A DNA stretch of 64,000 nt from Bacillus sp. ZZV12-4809 (GCF_009849585.1 NZ_VCRN01000001.1:523392-587391), one strand, 5' to 3'. Counted from the first letter of the stretch, positions 15,651 through 25,353 are shown. Notes: generated by a model from the letters alone, not told the origin. A program made the numbers and translations.

Positions 15651-16669
15651 ATGAAAAGCTGGAAGCATGTAAAGTCTTTTGTAATTTTTGTATTGATGAT
15701 CGGTCTGCTGTCAGGATGCCAAGCCCAATCGGCGGGCAGAGGCAGTAATGCTGAGGATAAAAAGGAGGATAAGGCTCTAACAGTTACAATAGGAATCCAG
15801 CAAAGCATATGGCCTATTCTGCTAGCCAAGCACAAAGGCTGGTTTGAAGAAGAGTTTGAGAAAGCAGGAGTAAAAGTAAAATGGGCGGAATTCCAAAGCG
15901 GCCCTTCTTACTTTGAAGCAATTGCCTCCAACCGCATTGACTTTGGCCGGGTTGGAAATATTCCAGTTCTTGCAGGACAAAGCGGCGGAATTGACTTTAA
16001 GGAAATTGCTGTAGCCAGTACAGGGGAAAAAGGAGACTCAATTCGGTGCCTAAAGACAGCCCTATTACTTCCGTGAAGGATTTAAAGGGCAAAAAAGTGG
16101 CGGTTGCAAAAGGAAGCAGTGCATACGGCCTTCTCTACCGCCTGCTGGAAAAGGAAAACATCAAGCCGTCAGAATTGGAAATCATCCAGCTTCAGCCAGA
16201 TGAAGCACAGCCGGCTTTTGAAACAGGGAAAGTGGATGCATGGGCCATCTGGGAACCTTATCAATCCATTCAGGCAGTCAAAAATAGCGCAAAAGTCATC
16301 GCAAGTGGCGAAACAATTGGAACCTTCAGTCCCGGATTCCAAATTGTCCGGACACAATTCGCAAAAGAACATCCTGAACTGGTAGAACTTTATCTTAAGG
16401 TTACGGAGAAAGCAACAAGATGGCAGCTTGAAAACAAAGATGAAGCAACCGAAATATATGCAGACCTGAAAAAAACGGACAAAGAAGTAATTGAGAGAGT
16501 GCTGGAAAACTCCGTGCCGGCCAATACACCGGTAAGTCCAGAAATTGTGGAGACCCAGCAGGAATCTGCTGCACTTCTATTAGAATTGGGAGGACTCAAC
16601 AAAGAAATTGATGTTTCAGAAGTTGTTGAAAACTCATATATCGAGAAAGTCTTAGAAGAATACAAATAA
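15651..16669 (+). pseudogene. ssuA: Aliphatic sulfonate ABC transporter substrate-binding protein, frameshifted
   Basis: The gene starts at ATG 15651 (GGGGGA upstream) and encodes a lipoprotein (lipobox LSGC) of the SsuA/TauA family: IGIQQSIWPILLAKHKGW and SGPSYFEAIASNRIDFG. At about 16044 the frame breaks; the next frame, from 16046, carries on exactly with PKDSPITSVKDLKGKKVAVA and KGSSAYGLLY to EEYK. One missing base between GDSI and VPKDSP restores a full protein of about 338 residues. It would feed sulfonates to SsuBC. Either the transporter has lost its binding protein or one base was miscalled. Confidence 0.8.
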
Positions 16670-16686
16670 CCACTAATAACCCTAAG

Positions 16687-16727
16687 AGAAGAACCCCGCT
16701 CACATTAACCGGAGCGGGGTTCTTCTT
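16687..16727. terminator. Strong bidirectional terminator between ssuA and the monooxygenase gene
   Basis: AGAAGAACCCCGCTC/GAGCGGGGTTCTTCT, 15-bp perfect stem with a ten-base loop, then TTTAG. Confidence 0.9.
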
Positions 16728-16731
16728 TAGC

Positions 16732-18072
16732 TTATCCTGCAGGATGAAAATTTTGAGCTTTATCCGGAAAAGGCAGCCCAAGATTGCCCCTTAGTGTTTC
16801 GCTTGTATATTCTGTTCTAAAGAGGCCCCTATCTTGAAGGAAAGGAATAACGTATTGAACAAAATCTGAAAAGCCTTCACTCATTAACTGGGGCATGATG
16901 TTAAACCCGTCAGCACCCGCATTTTCAAACCATAGCTGAAGTTCATCCGCTACCTGCTCAGCCGTCCCGGCAATTGTATAATGCCCCCTGCCTCCTGCAA
17001 GCCTGAGTAGCAATTGTCTAATGGTAAGATTCTCTTTTTCAGCCAGATCCCGAATAAGCTTGGTTCGGCTTTGATGCCCTTGAATTTCGTGGATTTCCGG
17101 CAGTTCAGGCAGCGGACCATCCAGCGGATAGCCTGTTAAGTCAATGCCAATGCGATTGGAAAGCTGTAAAAGACTATACTCTGGATTGGTCAAATGATGA
17201 AGCTCTGCCTCTTTTTCTTTGGCAGCTTCTTCTGTTTCTCCTATAATAGGGCAAATGCCCGGCAAGATGATAAGGTTCTCCGGATTTCGGCCAAACTCGG
17301 CGGCCCTTGTTTTTAAAGCTTTGTAAAATGCTTGTGCGTCAGAAAGCGACTGCTGTGCTGTAAAAACCACTTCAGCGAATTGAGCAGCGAAATCAATGCA
17401 GGTTTTGGAGGAGCCAGCCTGTACAATGACAGGCTGCCCCTGAGGTGATCTCGGGCTGTTTAACGGGCCCTTTACCGAATAGCAGCTGCCTTTGTGGTTA
17501 ATTTCATGGACTTTATCACTCAAGGAATATATCCCAGCTTCCTTATCCCTTTTTAACGCTCCTTCTTCCCAGCTGTCCCATAGTTTCTTTGTGACTTCCA
17601 CAAATTCTTTCGCGCGCTCATAGCGCTCCTTGTGTGCCGGTATTTTCTCCAGGTTAAAGTTTTTGGCTTCCGCATCTGTTCCTGATGTGACGACATTCCA
17701 GCCTGCACGGCCTTTACTTAAATGATCCAGGGAAGAAAACTTTCTGGCCACATTGAAAGGCTCATTAAAAGTAGTCGAGACTGTTCCAATCAGTCCAATT
17801 TTTTTAGTTGCAGCCGATAATGCTGATAATAGAGTGAGAGGCTCAAAGCCTCCTCCGCCAAGCTCACCATATTTGACTGCTCTTGTTGATACCGAATACC
17901 TGTCTGATAGAAAGATAGAATCCAGCTTTGCTTCTTCTGCTTTTTGTGTAATTTCCATATAATAATTTATATCATGTGCCCGCTCAGGGTCTGATGAAGG
18001 GTGCCTCCAAGCAGCCTCATGATGTCCCATGCTTGTTAAAAATAAATTCAGGTGTATTTTACGGTTTCCCAT
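16732..18072 (-). CDS. LLM-class flavin-dependent monooxygenase (NtaA/DmoA/SnaA type)
   Basis: 446 residues from ATG 18072, with GGAGG eight bases upstream inside the short gap after ssuC. NLFLTSMGHHEAAWRHPSS, split here, is the N-terminal hallmark of the NtaA/SnaA/DszA group of FMNH2-dependent bacterial luciferase-like monooxygenases, and AGWNVVTS and QAGSS bind flavin phosphate. Being last in ssuEBC order, it takes the place of SsuD and should cleave a C-S bond or oxidise an organosulfur compound using reduced flavin from SsuE. The group differs from true SsuD (about 380 residues), so the substrate may not be an alkanesulfonate. Confidence 0.82.
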   Translation of the reverse strand: MGNRKIHLNLFLTSMGHHEAAWRHPSSDPERAHDINYYMEITQKAEEAKLDSIFLSDRYSVSTRAVKYGELGGGGFEPLTLLSALSAATKKIGLIGTVSTTFNEPFNVARKFSSLDHLSKGRAGWNVVTSGTDAEAKNFNLEKIPAHKERYERAKEFVEVTKKLWDSWEEGALKRDKEAGIYSLSDKVHEINHKGSCYSVKGPLNSPRSPQGQPVIVQAGSSKTCIDFAAQFAEVVFTAQQSLSDAQAFYKALKTRAAEFGRNPENLIILPGICPIIGETEEAAKEKEAELHHLTNPEYSLLQLSNRIGIDLTGYPLDGPLPELPEIHEIQGHQSRTKLIRDLAEKENLTIRQLLLRLAGGRGHYTIAGTAEQVADELQLWFENAGADGFNIMPQLMSEGFSDFVQYVIPFLQDRGLFRTEYTSETLRGNLGLPFPDKAQNFHPAG

Positions 18073-18090
18073 TCTCTCTGCCTCCATTAT

Positions 18091-18942
18091 TTAGCCTTTA
18101 TAGCTCTCCCGCCATTTAAGCCATCTTCTTTCAAAAAACCTTACAAACGAGTCTGAAGCCTTTCCAAATACTGCAAAAATAATAATTCCTGCAAATACAA
18201 CCGTTGTTTGTGAAAACTGCCGGGCATCCGTAATTAAATATCCAATACCTTCGCTTGACCCCATAAGTTCCGCAGCAACGAGCGCAAGCCATGCTGCACC
18301 TAATGCAAGACGAAGCCCAAGCAGGATATTTGGCAGGGCTGAAGGAAGGATCAAATTCGTGATTTGCTTCCATCTGCTGAATTCAAGGACTTTGGCAACA
18401 TCGAATAATTTGGCATCCACACTGCGTATGCCCAGGAAAGCATTAACATAGAGCGGAAAGAAAGCTCCTTTTGCAATAAGAAGAACCTTTGAGACTTCAC
18501 CAAAACCAAACCACAAGATAAACAGCGGAATGACTGCAAGAGTAGGAATGGTACGAAGCATTTGCAGCGTCGGATCCAGCGTATGCTCCACCTTACTGGA
18601 AAAGCCGACAGCTAATCCCGCGATCAATCCAAGGGTTCCTCCAATAAGAAATCCTCCCAAGGCCCGAAAAAAGCTGACTTGAAAATGGTAAAGAAGATTG
18701 CCAGCAGTCAGCAGCTCGATAAATGAGCTGAAAATGCTGCTTGGCCTTGGCAGGAGTGTTTCAGAGATCAGCTGATAATAGCCAGCAAATTCCCACATAA
18801 GGAGGACGAGCAGCGGAAAAACCATCCCTCTTAAGAACACGCCCCATTTTTTATCACTGTTTCCTTTCAATTCTTTTATTTTCAATTTCGCTTTCTCCTG
18901 AACAAATACCCTCGGGTGAGCCCAGTCTGCTTTATTATTCAA
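18091..18942 (-). CDS. ssuC: Sulfonate/organosulfur ABC transporter permease
   Basis: 283 residues from a TTG start with GGAGG eight bases upstream. Six predicted helices; LPSALPNILLGLRLALGAAWLALVAAE, given here in parts, includes the EAA-type loop ALPNILLGLRLALG that docks on the ATPase, and ELMGSSEGIGYLI is typical of the SsuC/TauC/NrtB family. It forms the membrane channel with SsuB. Fourteen bases separate it from ssuB. Confidence 0.88.
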   Translation of the reverse strand: MNNKADWAHPRVFVQEKAKLKIKELKGNSDKKWGVFLRGMVFPLLVLLMWEFAGYYQLISETLLPRPSSIFSSFIELLTAGNLLYHFQVSFFRALGGFLIGGTLGLIAGLAVGFSSKVEHTLDPTLQMLRTIPTLAVIPLFILWFGFGEVSKVLLIAKGAFFPLYVNAFLGIRSVDAKLFDVAKVLEFSRWKQITNLILPSALPNILLGLRLALGAAWLALVAAELMGSSEGIGYLITDARQFSQTTVVFAGIIIFAVFGKASDSFVRFFERRWLKWRESYKG

Positions 18943-18956
18943 TCCTTACACCTCCG

Positions 18957-19727
18957 CTAGATTCCTGCCTGATCCATTAATTCAAGTTCATCTGCTTTTT
19001 CAAATTCATTCAAAATAAGCTGACGGAATTCCTGAAACGTCTTATTTGATTTTTTCCTTGGATGCGGCAAATTGATTTTCACCACTTTTTGAATGGTGCC
19101 TGGCCTTGCATTCATAATGACTACCCGATCTGCCAGATAAATAGCTTCATCTATATCATGGGTAACAAAAAGCATGGTAGTTTTATTCTCATGCCAAATA
19201 TCAAGCAGCACCTCCTGCATATGTGATCTTGTGAACGCATCAAGAGCACCAAAAGGTTCATCCAGCAGCAATACCTTTGGATTTCGCAGAAGGGCACGGG
19301 CTATGGCCGCCCTTTGCGCCATCCCTCCCGAAAGCTCTCGCGGATACGCTTTGGCGAAACCCTCCAGTTTCACCAGCTGAATTAATTCTTTTACCTTATC
19401 TCTCACTTCTTTATTTCTTAATGTAAAGTTCGAGGCAATGTTCTTCTCCACCGTTTGCCAGGGAAATAGCCTGGGCTCCTGAAATATAAAGCCTTTATCT
19501 ATACTGGGGCCTTTTACTTCCTTCCCGTCAATCTCCACAATGCCTTCCACATCATTATCCAGACCCGCTATGATTTTCAGCAGTGTGCTTTTCCCGCATC
19601 CGCTGGGACCTATAACCGTAATTAATTCACCATCTTCAACAGCTAAATGAAAATCCTTTAAAGCCTGAACTTCCCCTTTTTCCGAAAGAAATGTCTTGCT
19701 TAAATCGCTAATTTCTAAAAAAGCCAT
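18957..19727 (-). CDS. ssuB: Sulfonate/organosulfur ABC transporter ATP-binding protein
   Basis: 256 residues from ATG 19727 (GGAGGGAG upstream; a longer frame has no ribosome site). Walker [11 protein letters not shown]-loop [11 protein letters not shown], signature LSGGMAQR, Walker [13 protein letters not shown] and H-loop VTHDIDEA are all intact. This is the SsuB/TauB subtype. First gene after an intra-operon terminator, followed by ssuC and the monooxygenase. Confidence 0.9.
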   Translation of the reverse strand: MAFLEISDLSKTFLSEKGEVQALKDFHLAVEDGELITVIGPSGCGKSTLLKIIAGLDNDVEGIVEIDGKEVKGPSIDKGFIFQEPRLFPWQTVEKNIASNFTLRNKEVRDKVKELIQLVKLEGFAKAYPRELSGGMAQRAAIARALLRNPKVLLLDEPFGALDAFTRSHMQEVLLDIWHENKTTMLFVTHDIDEAIYLADRVVIMNARPGTIQKVVKINLPHPRKKSNKTFQEFRQLILNEFEKADELELMDQAGI

Positions 19728-19769
19728 TTGAAATCTCCCTCCTCTAATAGTTTCAGCTGTAAGTACAAA

Positions 19770-19809
19770 TAAAAAAGACACGTTCTATGAAAATAGATAT
19801 CGTGTCTTC
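19770..19809 (-). terminator. Intra-operon terminator between ssuE and ssuB
   Basis: On the minus strand AAGACACG/CGTGTCTT with a long loop, then TTTTTT. It would limit read-through from ssuE to ssuB, yet only about 40 bp remain before the ssuB ribosome site, with no convincing promoter. Confidence 0.65.
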
Positions 19810-19837
19810 TCCGGGGGACCGGTCGAATGACTGTCTG

Positions 19838-20383
19838 CTATAACAGAGCTTTGGTTTTTTGGGAGATGTCTGTTAGCTGTCCAAGCTGATCTGTAATTCT
19901 TTCAAGCAGTTCCTCATTTTTAATTGGATTTTCGAATTCCTCTTTATCCACATATTGGTCGGTGAGATACACTCCTTTTAGTATGGTCTGGGCGCTTAGC
20001 GCAGCCAATAACGGCTTTAAGGAATAATCAATTGCCAGCAGATGGGCGGGACTTCCTCCCACCATTAATGGAAATACAGGCTTATCTTTAAAAACGTCTT
20101 GGGGCAGAATATCCAGCAATGCTTTCAAGGTCCCTGTATAAGAAGCTTTATATACCGGAGAAATAATAAGGATGCCGCTTGCCTCCTTGATTTCTTCAGA
20201 AAGCTTTTTGATTGAAGGATCATCATACCGCCCTTCAATCAGAACATCGGCCGGAAAATCAAGTACAGAATATTCTTTTACGGTAAACCCTTGTTTAAAA
20301 GATTCCTTCCGCAGAAAGTTTACAAGTATAGAAGATCTTGAAACAGCAGATGGACTTCCCGATATAGCCACAAAATAACTCAT
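19838..20383 (-). CDS. ssuE: NAD(P)H-dependent FMN reductase
   Basis: 181 residues from ATG 20383 (AAGGGG nine bases upstream). ISGSPSAVSRSSILV near the start is the flavodoxin-like FMN phosphate loop, and ISPVYKASYTGTLKALLD is the conserved SsuE/MsuE region. It supplies reduced FMN to the flavin monooxygenase encoded four genes downstream; both are soluble. A weak CymR-like box lies at 20421-20446 just upstream of it, so it may have its own promoter inside the sulfur operon. Confidence 0.85.
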   Translation of the reverse strand: MSYFVAISGSPSAVSRSSILVNFLRKESFKQGFTVKEYSVLDFPADVLIEGRYDDPSIKKLSEEIKEASGILIISPVYKASYTGTLKALLDILPQDVFKDKPVFPLMVGGSPAHLLAIDYSLKPLLAALSAQTILKGVYLTDQYVDKEEFENPIKNEELLERITDQLGQLTDISQKTKALL

Positions 20384-20420
20384 AACCTTCATCCCCTTTC
20401 TTTTCAAAACACTACCCAAC

Positions 20421-20446
20421 AATACCTATGGGCAAACTAGGAATAA
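20421..20446 (+). promoter_or_regulatory. Possible fourth CymR-like box upstream of ssuE
   Basis: AATACCTATGGGCAAACTAG + GAATAA keeps ATACC and GAAT at the same spacing as the yrrT box, but it is in the opposite orientation relative to its gene and the middle is different. Confidence 0.3.
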
Positions 20447-20462
20447 AACCAAAAAATAAACA

Positions 20463-20618
20463 TCACCTCTTCCCATTATTAGACTCCACCCGTATTTTTT
20501 CCGTTATCTCCACTTGTGCCACTTTTCCTGCATGAAGGGTAATGACTACTGACCCATAATCAATATCCTTAATAGAAGATAAAATATACTTTTCATACTC
20601 AGCCGTGATTTTTGCCAT
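20463..20618 (-). CDS. yezD: YezD family small protein (DUF2292)
   Basis: 51 residues: MAKITAEYEKYILSSIKDID, then YGSVVITLHAGKVAQVEITE and KIRVESNNGKR. The GSVxIxxHxGxVxQIExTEK pattern is the DUF2292/YezD family, often found next to sulfate or sulfonate uptake genes. Its role is unknown; the fold may bind a small ligand or RNA. GGGAG stands eight bases upstream of ATG. It is 26 bases downstream of cysA, in the same operon. Confidence 0.8.
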   Translation of the reverse strand: MAKITAEYEKYILSSIKDIDYGSVVITLHAGKVAQVEITEKIRVESNNGKR

Positions 20619-20644
20619 TGTAATTACTCCCTTCCTTAAGATAT

Positions 20645-21715
20645 TTATATGTTAAAATCATCAGGTATGAAGATTTTGAGCTGCTTCGGCTTAATGAATA
20701 CTTCTTCCCCTTCTTTCAATCCCAGCCTGTGATACTTTTCTTTTGGGATTTCTGCCTCAAGATACTCATTGGTATCTTTCCTGACAAGTTCTATTTGTAC
20801 GATCGGGCCAACTATATGCAAGTGGGATATTGCTGCGTGTACTGAATCATTTGAAGCTTCTCTGCTGATGCTGATATCATGCGGCCTTGCATAGCCTACT
20901 GCCTCCAGATTATCTGACCCTGCCCAATCCGGAATTTCCAAGGCTACTTCACCTTGCTTAAGCTTTCCATTTTTCAGCCTTCCCCTGAATAAATTGACGC
21001 TCCCTAAAAAGTCATATACAAAAGGAGTCTGGGGATTATCATATACTTCTTCCGGTGTTCCAACTTGCTCGATTTTCCCCTGATTCATCACGACAATCTT
21101 GTCAGCAACATCCAATGCCTCTTCCTGATCATGTGTAACAAATATGCTTGAAATCTGGAATTCGTCATGGAGTCTTCTCAGCCACCTTCTCAGCTCTTTT
21201 CTGACCTTCGCATCAAGAGCTCCAAATGGTTCATCCAATAAAAGAACCTTGGGTTCAACGGCCAATGCTCTTGCAAGCGCAACCCTCTGCCGCTGTCCCC
21301 CAGATAGCTGGGCAGGATACCGGTTTGCCAGGTCTTTCAGCTTTACAAGCTCCAGCAGTTCATAAACTTTGCTCTCAATTTCTTTTTTGCCAGGCCGCTC
21401 TTTCCTTGGCCTTACTCTCAGACCATAAGCGACATTATCAAATACGGTCATATGACGAAACAGTGCATAATGCTGGAAGACAAACCCAACTTTTCGTTCT
21501 TTAGCATTAATGGCGGTAATGTTCTCACTGTCAAAAAATATAGAACCCTTGTCAGCTGCTTCTAAGCCGGCAATAATCCGCAGCAAAGAGGTTTTTCCCG
21601 AACCAGAAGGGCCTAATAAAGCTACCAGCTCTCCTTTCTGGATTTCAAGATTGATATTTTCCAATGCCTGAAATGTTCCAAAGGCTTTGTAAACGGAATT
21701 TATCACGATACTCAT
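20645..21715 (-). CDS. cysA: Sulfate/thiosulfate ABC transporter ATP-binding protein
   Basis: 356 residues. Walker A GPSGSGKT, signature [15 protein letters not shown], Walker [13 protein letters not shown] and H-loop VTHDQEEA form the ATPase core; residues 240-356 are the TOBE regulatory domain ([10 protein letters not shown]). This is CysA of the sulfate permease, pairing with CysT and CysW. AGGGGA lies eight bases before ATG. CysA is not common in B. subtilis, which uses the CysP permease, so this species imports sulfate with an ABC system. Confidence 0.9.
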   Translation of the reverse strand: MSIVINSVYKAFGTFQALENINLEIQKGELVALLGPSGSGKTSLLRIIAGLEAADKGSIFFDSENITAINAKERKVGFVFQHYALFRHMTVFDNVAYGLRVRPRKERPGKKEIESKVYELLELVKLKDLANRYPAQLSGGQRQRVALARALAVEPKVLLLDEPFGALDAKVRKELRRWLRRLHDEFQISSIFVTHDQEEALDVADKIVVMNQGKIEQVGTPEEVYDNPQTPFVYDFLGSVNLFRGRLKNGKLKQGEVALEIPDWAGSDNLEAVGYARPHDISISREASNDSVHAAISHLHIVGPIVQIELVRKDTNEYLEAEIPKEKYHRLGLKEGEEVFIKPKQLKIFIPDDFNI

Positions 21716-21743
21716 TTCTGAATTCCCCTAACTTCTATGATTT

Positions 21744-22613
21744 CTATGCTCTTTCCTTTTTTCCATGCCATTCCAGAATGTTTTTTATAATAAGTGTGAA
21801 AATAGCCATTATCGACATTAAAGAAGCAATAGCAAACGCAGCAGCAAATTGATATTCGCCATATAGGATTTCAATATGCAGGGGCATTGTATTGGTGAGG
21901 CCTCTTATATGCCCGGATACGACCGAAACTGCCCCAAACTCGCCAATCGCACGCGCATTGCAGAGAATCATGCCGTAAAGAAGTGCCCATTTGATATTAG
22001 GCATGGTTACATGCCAAAATGTCTTCCATCCCCCTGCCCCAAGAGTGATTGATGCTTCCTCTTCTGCTGTTCCCTGTGCCTGCATCAGCGGAATCAATTC
22101 CCTTGCAATAAAGGGAATTGTTACAAAGATTGTCGCAAGAACAATACCAGGCACTGCAAATATAATCTTGATATCCCTCTCAAAAAGCCATTCCCCGAAA
22201 AGCCCCTGAGAGCCGAACAGCAAAACGAAAATTAAACCGGCAATGACTGGAGAGACTGCAAACGGAAGGTCAATCAGCGTAATAAGCAGGTTCTTTCCTT
22301 TAAAGTGAAACTTTGTAATGGCCCAGGCCGCCATGATGCCAAAGAAAGCATTCAGCGGAACAGCAATAATGGCTACCAATAGGGTCAGCTTAATCGCATA
22401 TAATGCATCTGGATTCGTAATTGCCTCCAGATAAACCGCGAGCCCCTTTTCAAAAGCCTGAACAAAAACCGTGACCAGCGGCAAGAACAGAAACAACCCC
22501 AAAAATATTAAAGCAAAACTGATTAACAGCCATTGAACCCATAAAGGATCCTTTGCTTCTCTCGTGCTCTTAAGCGGAGCATTACTAAGATTCATTGGTA
22601 TATTCCCGCCCAT
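21744..22613 (-). CDS. cysW: Sulfate ABC transporter permease
   Basis: 289 residues from ATG 22613 (AAGGGG eight bases upstream). Six helices, with the coupling loop [20 protein letters not shown] (EAA motif) and [17 protein letters not shown], the sulfate-permease signature. CysW partners with CysT in the membrane heterodimer. It lies between cysT and cysA on one transcript. Confidence 0.9.
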   Translation of the reverse strand: MGGNIPMNLSNAPLKSTREAKDPLWVQWLLISFALIFLGLFLFLPLVTVFVQAFEKGLAVYLEAITNPDALYAIKLTLLVAIIAVPLNAFFGIMAAWAITKFHFKGKNLLITLIDLPFAVSPVIAGLIFVLLFGSQGLFGEWLFERDIKIIFAVPGIVLATIFVTIPFIARELIPLMQAQGTAEEEASITLGAGGWKTFWHVTMPNIKWALLYGMILCNARAIGEFGAVSVVSGHIRGLTNTMPLHIEILYGEYQFAAAFAIASLMSIMAIFTLIIKNILEWHGKKERA

Positions 22614-22679
22614 ATCACTACCCCTTTCTTTATAGAATGAACAAAGCCGAAAAGCCACTTAAAACTGAGTCTTCCAAGC

Positions 22680-23525
22680 CTATTGCGACATAAACTTTCT
22701 GTTCGTCCACCATTGAATAATATTGATAATAAATAACAGCAAAAACGACGCTACCAGCATGACAGTTGCAATGGCTGTAGCACCTGCATAGTCATATTGC
22801 TCAAGTTTTGTCATTATCAGCAGGGGTGTAATTTCCGTTTTCATGGGCATATTTCCTGAGATAAAAACGACTGACCCATACTCCCCAAGAGACCTTGCGA
22901 AGGCAAGAGTGAACCCTGCAAGTGCTGCCGGCAGCAATTCCGGGAAAATAACTTTTCTGAAAGTCTGAAAACGGCTTGCTCCGAGGGAGGCAGAAGCTTC
23001 CTCCACCTCTTTTTCAAGACTTTGCAGGACAGGCTGCACCATTCTTACCACGAACGGAAGCCCGATAAAAGTCAGAGCAATCACCACCCCGATTGGTGTA
23101 AAAGCCACCTTGAACCCCAGCAGGCTTCCAATCCATCCATTAGGTGAATATACAGTTGTCAGGGCAATGCCAGCAACTGCCGTTGGAAGAGCAAAGGGCA
23201 AATCTACAAGAGCGTCAATAATCTTCTTTCCCGGAAAGGAATATCTGACCAGAACCCATGCCAGGAGGACACCAAATACCATATTTATTAAACCAGCTGC
23301 CAAGGACGCACCAAAGCTCAGCTTGTAGGAGGCCATTACTCTTGGATCCAGCACCGTGCTCCAAAATGCAGCCCAGCCCATTTGAGAACTATAAAAAATG
23401 ATCATGGACAGCGGCAATAAAACTAAAATACTAAGGTAAAGCATCGTATACCCCATTGTTAAGCCGAAACCTGGAAGCACACTATATTTTTTGAATTCCG
23501 TTCCTTTCGCTTTCCTCAACTCCAT
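22680..23525 (-). CDS. cysT: Sulfate ABC transporter permease
   Basis: 281 residues; ATG 23525 is chosen, with GTG one codon earlier as an alternative and AGAGG upstream. Six helices; [20 protein letters not shown] is the EAA loop and [18 protein letters not shown] the family signature for CysT (CysU). It is the second permease half, encoded directly after the binding-protein gene. Confidence 0.9.
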   Translation of the reverse strand: MELRKAKGTEFKKYSVLPGFGLTMGYTMLYLSILVLLPLSMIIFYSSQMGWAAFWSTVLDPRVMASYKLSFGASLAAGLINMVFGVLLAWVLVRYSFPGKKIIDALVDLPFALPTAVAGIALTTVYSPNGWIGSLLGFKVAFTPIGVVIALTFIGLPFVVRMVQPVLQSLEKEVEEASASLGASRFQTFRKVIFPELLPAALAGFTLAFARSLGEYGSVVFISGNMPMKTEITPLLIMTKLEQYDYAGATAIATVMLVASFLLLFIINIIQWWTNRKFMSQ

Positions 23526-23554
23526 CACCTGGATCCTCTCATTCTCATGCTGTT

Positions 23555-24613
23555 TTATTGGAGGTAGATCTCATCAAATGTTCCGCCATCATTAAAGTGG
23601 GTTTCCTGTGCTTTTTGCCATCCTCCGAATTCTTCATCTACTGTAACGAATTCAATATCAGCAAACTGATCGGAGTATTTTTTCAGCACTTCAGTATTTC
23701 TCGGTCTGTAATAGTTCTTTTCTGCAATTTCCTGTCCGGTTTCACTGTACAAATACTTTAAATAAGCTTCTGCTGCAGCGGCCGTTCCTTTTTTCTCGGC
23801 TATTTTATCGACTACTGCTACAGGCGGCTCCGCAAGAATACTAAGCGATGGATTCACAATTTCAAATTTTTCTTTGCCCAGCTCATTGATGGATAAATAG
23901 GCTTCATTTTCCCATGCTATAAGAACATCTCCGATTTCCCGCTGAACAAATGTATTGGTTGAATCGCGGGCTCCTGAATCAAGAACCTCCACATTCTTAT
24001 ACAAATTTTTCACAAAGTCTTTGATCTGCTTTTCGTCTCCATTAAACTGCTTGCTCGCATAAGCCCATGCCGCAAGATAGTTCCACCTTGCCCCTCCTGA
24101 TGTTTTTGGATTAGGTGTGATAACCGAAACATCTTCCCTGATTAGGTCATCCCAATCTTGAATATTTTTTGGATTCCCTTTTCGAACCAAAAAGACAATG
24201 GTGGATGTGTAAGGAGTAGAATTATCATCCAGTCTCTTCTGCCAGTCTTTATCGATGATTCCCCGCTTATTGGCTATTTCATCAATATCATAGGCAAGCG
24301 CCAAAGTGACGACATCCGCCTGAAGCCCGTCAATGACAGATCTTGCCTGCTTTCCGGAACCTCCATGTGACTGCTGAATCGTTACATCCTGCCCTGTTTC
24401 TTCCTTCCAGTATTTGATGAACTCCTGATTGAACTCCTGATAAAGCTCCCGTGTCGGATCATATGAAACATTTAAAAGTTCAATCGGATCCTTTCCTAAG
24501 CTGCCTTCATCTCCCGCTTTTCCACTGCTCTCCTGACTGCATCCTGTAATAGAAGACAAAGCCAGCAAACCAGCGGCCAATAATCCTACAAAAGAATTCT
24601 TTTTCCTGCCCAT
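23555..24613 (-). CDS. sbp: Sulfate-binding lipoprotein
   Basis: 352 residues with lipobox ITGC (Cys25), then [17 protein letters not shown] and the sulfate-site segments [31 protein letters not shown] and [11 protein letters not shown], which are conserved in Sbp/CysP periplasmic sulfate-binding proteins. In Gram-positives it is tethered to the outer membrane face and feeds CysTW. AGGAGAG eight bases before ATG sits directly after a terminator hairpin (24643-24681), suggesting the gene is read by antitermination or leaky read-through from fbpA. Confidence 0.9.
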   Translation of the reverse strand: MGRKKNSFVGLLAAGLLALSSITGCSQESSGKAGDEGSLGKDPIELLNVSYDPTRELYQEFNQEFIKYWKEETGQDVTIQQSHGGSGKQARSVIDGLQADVVTLALAYDIDEIANKRGIIDKDWQKRLDDNSTPYTSTIVFLVRKGNPKNIQDWDDLIREDVSVITPNPKTSGGARWNYLAAWAYASKQFNGDEKQIKDFVKNLYKNVEVLDSGARDSTNTFVQREIGDVLIAWENEAYLSINELGKEKFEIVNPSLSILAEPPVAVVDKIAEKKGTAAAAEAYLKYLYSETGQEIAEKNYYRPRNTEVLKKYSDQFADIEFVTVDEEFGGWQKAQETHFNDGGTFDEIYLQ

Positions 24614-24642
24614 CCAAGATCTCTCCTTTTGATTGTCTTTAT

Positions 24643-24682
24643 AAAAAAAGACCGCATGCTTAGTCCATAAGCAGCGGCCTTC
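24643..24682 (-). terminator. Terminator between fbpA and the sulfate-binding gene
   Basis: On the minus strand AAGGCCGC and GCGGTCTT pair around CTTA/TAAG, followed by TTTTTTT; 30 bp before the start codon of sbp. Confidence 0.75.
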
Positions 24683-24716
24683 AGTTTATCTGATCAGCTC
24701 AATATTCTTTTATCTA

Positions 24717-24887
24717 TCAATTGTTCTCTTCCTGCATGGTCATGTTATTCGCATATTCGCGCTCAAGGTCAGATAAGGTTAACTCAAACAAATGGCGTTC
24801 CCCTTTCTTGTAGACTCCGGCGCTTATCAGACTATTAATTAAATATCTCTTTCTGCCTTCAACTGCCTTTCTTAGATACTTTGACAC
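24717..24887 (-). CDS. fbpA: Fur-regulated basic protein A (FbpA) family
   Basis: 56 residues from GTG 24887 with GGGAGGGAG ten bases upstream. YLRKAVEGRKRYLINSLISA and GVYKKGERHLFELTLSDLE, split here, follow the FbpA pattern (basic N-terminal helix, LxxxGVYK, then LTLSELE). In B. subtilis FbpA is a Fur-regulated helper of the FsrA small RNA in iron sparing. Here it precedes sulfate-uptake genes. No perfect Fur box is next to it; 25060-25074 matches the consensus at about 11 of 15 positions. Confidence 0.75.
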   Translation of the reverse strand: MSKYLRKAVEGRKRYLINSLISAGVYKKGERHLFELTLSDLEREYANNMTMQEENN

Positions 24888-24908
24888 CTAACTCCCTCCC
24901 TGATTTAC

Positions 24909-25046
24909 TCAATCAATAGCTCCCTTTGCTGCAAGTGCTTTTGGTTGACCAATCAGCGACAAAGCATAATTTCTGCTAAATTTATTATTCAGTGCATCAT
25001 ACTCGTCCTGCAGTGAAAACGTTACTGCAAGTGTATTTTTGACCAT
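24909..25046 (-). CDS. Uncertain small open frame upstream of fbpA
   Basis: 45 codons, MVKNTLAVTFSLQDEYDALN to AAKGAID, ending 21 bases before fbpA. GGAGG is present but only two bases from the ATG, which is too close for efficient initiation; the frame continues upstream through a terminator hairpin, so a longer form is unlikely. No family recognised. May be leader sequence only. Confidence 0.25.
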   Translation of the reverse strand: MVKNTLAVTFSLQDEYDALNNKFSRNYALSLIGQPKALAAKGAID

Positions 25047-25107
25047 CACCTCCAGCGAATAATTATTAATACCAACAAAACACAGTGATTTACTCGGAAT
25101 AAAGAGA

Positions 25108-25220
25108 TAAAAAAAGCCCTCAAGTTCTTTTGGAACAAAAGGGCCTTTGGTTTTCCAATCGGCAATTAATTTGAAATTCTTGTTAGAAATGAATTTACAA
25201 TGAATTATTAGAAAAGTCAA
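25108..25220 (-). promoter_or_regulatory. Promoter with early terminator ahead of the fbpA-sulfate operon
   Basis: -35 TTGACT (25220-25215), 17 bp, -10 TAAATT (25197-25192). About 38 bases after the probable start point a hairpin AAAGGCCCT...GGGCTTTTTTT (25147-25108) would stop RNA polymerase. This yields either a short RNA of about 80 nt or an attenuated leader. No SAM or T-box riboswitch core was recognised between promoter and hairpin. 24888-25399 otherwise holds only this and the uncertain small frame. Confidence 0.6.
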
Positions 25221-25353
25221 TCCCCTTTTTTCTGATTTTTGTCAATTGGGCTTCTTTTTCTAATTGCTATAAGGCAGCGAATAGCATTCTGACATTACTG
25301 CTGATAAACTCCGGCTAATTTGTTTGACTTTAAAAAAATTTTATTTTATAGTA

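Noticed and set aside
25047..25220. N-terminal extension of the small frame upstream of fbpA
   Set aside because: It runs through a promoter and a terminator hairpin, so it would lie mostly outside any transcript that starts there.
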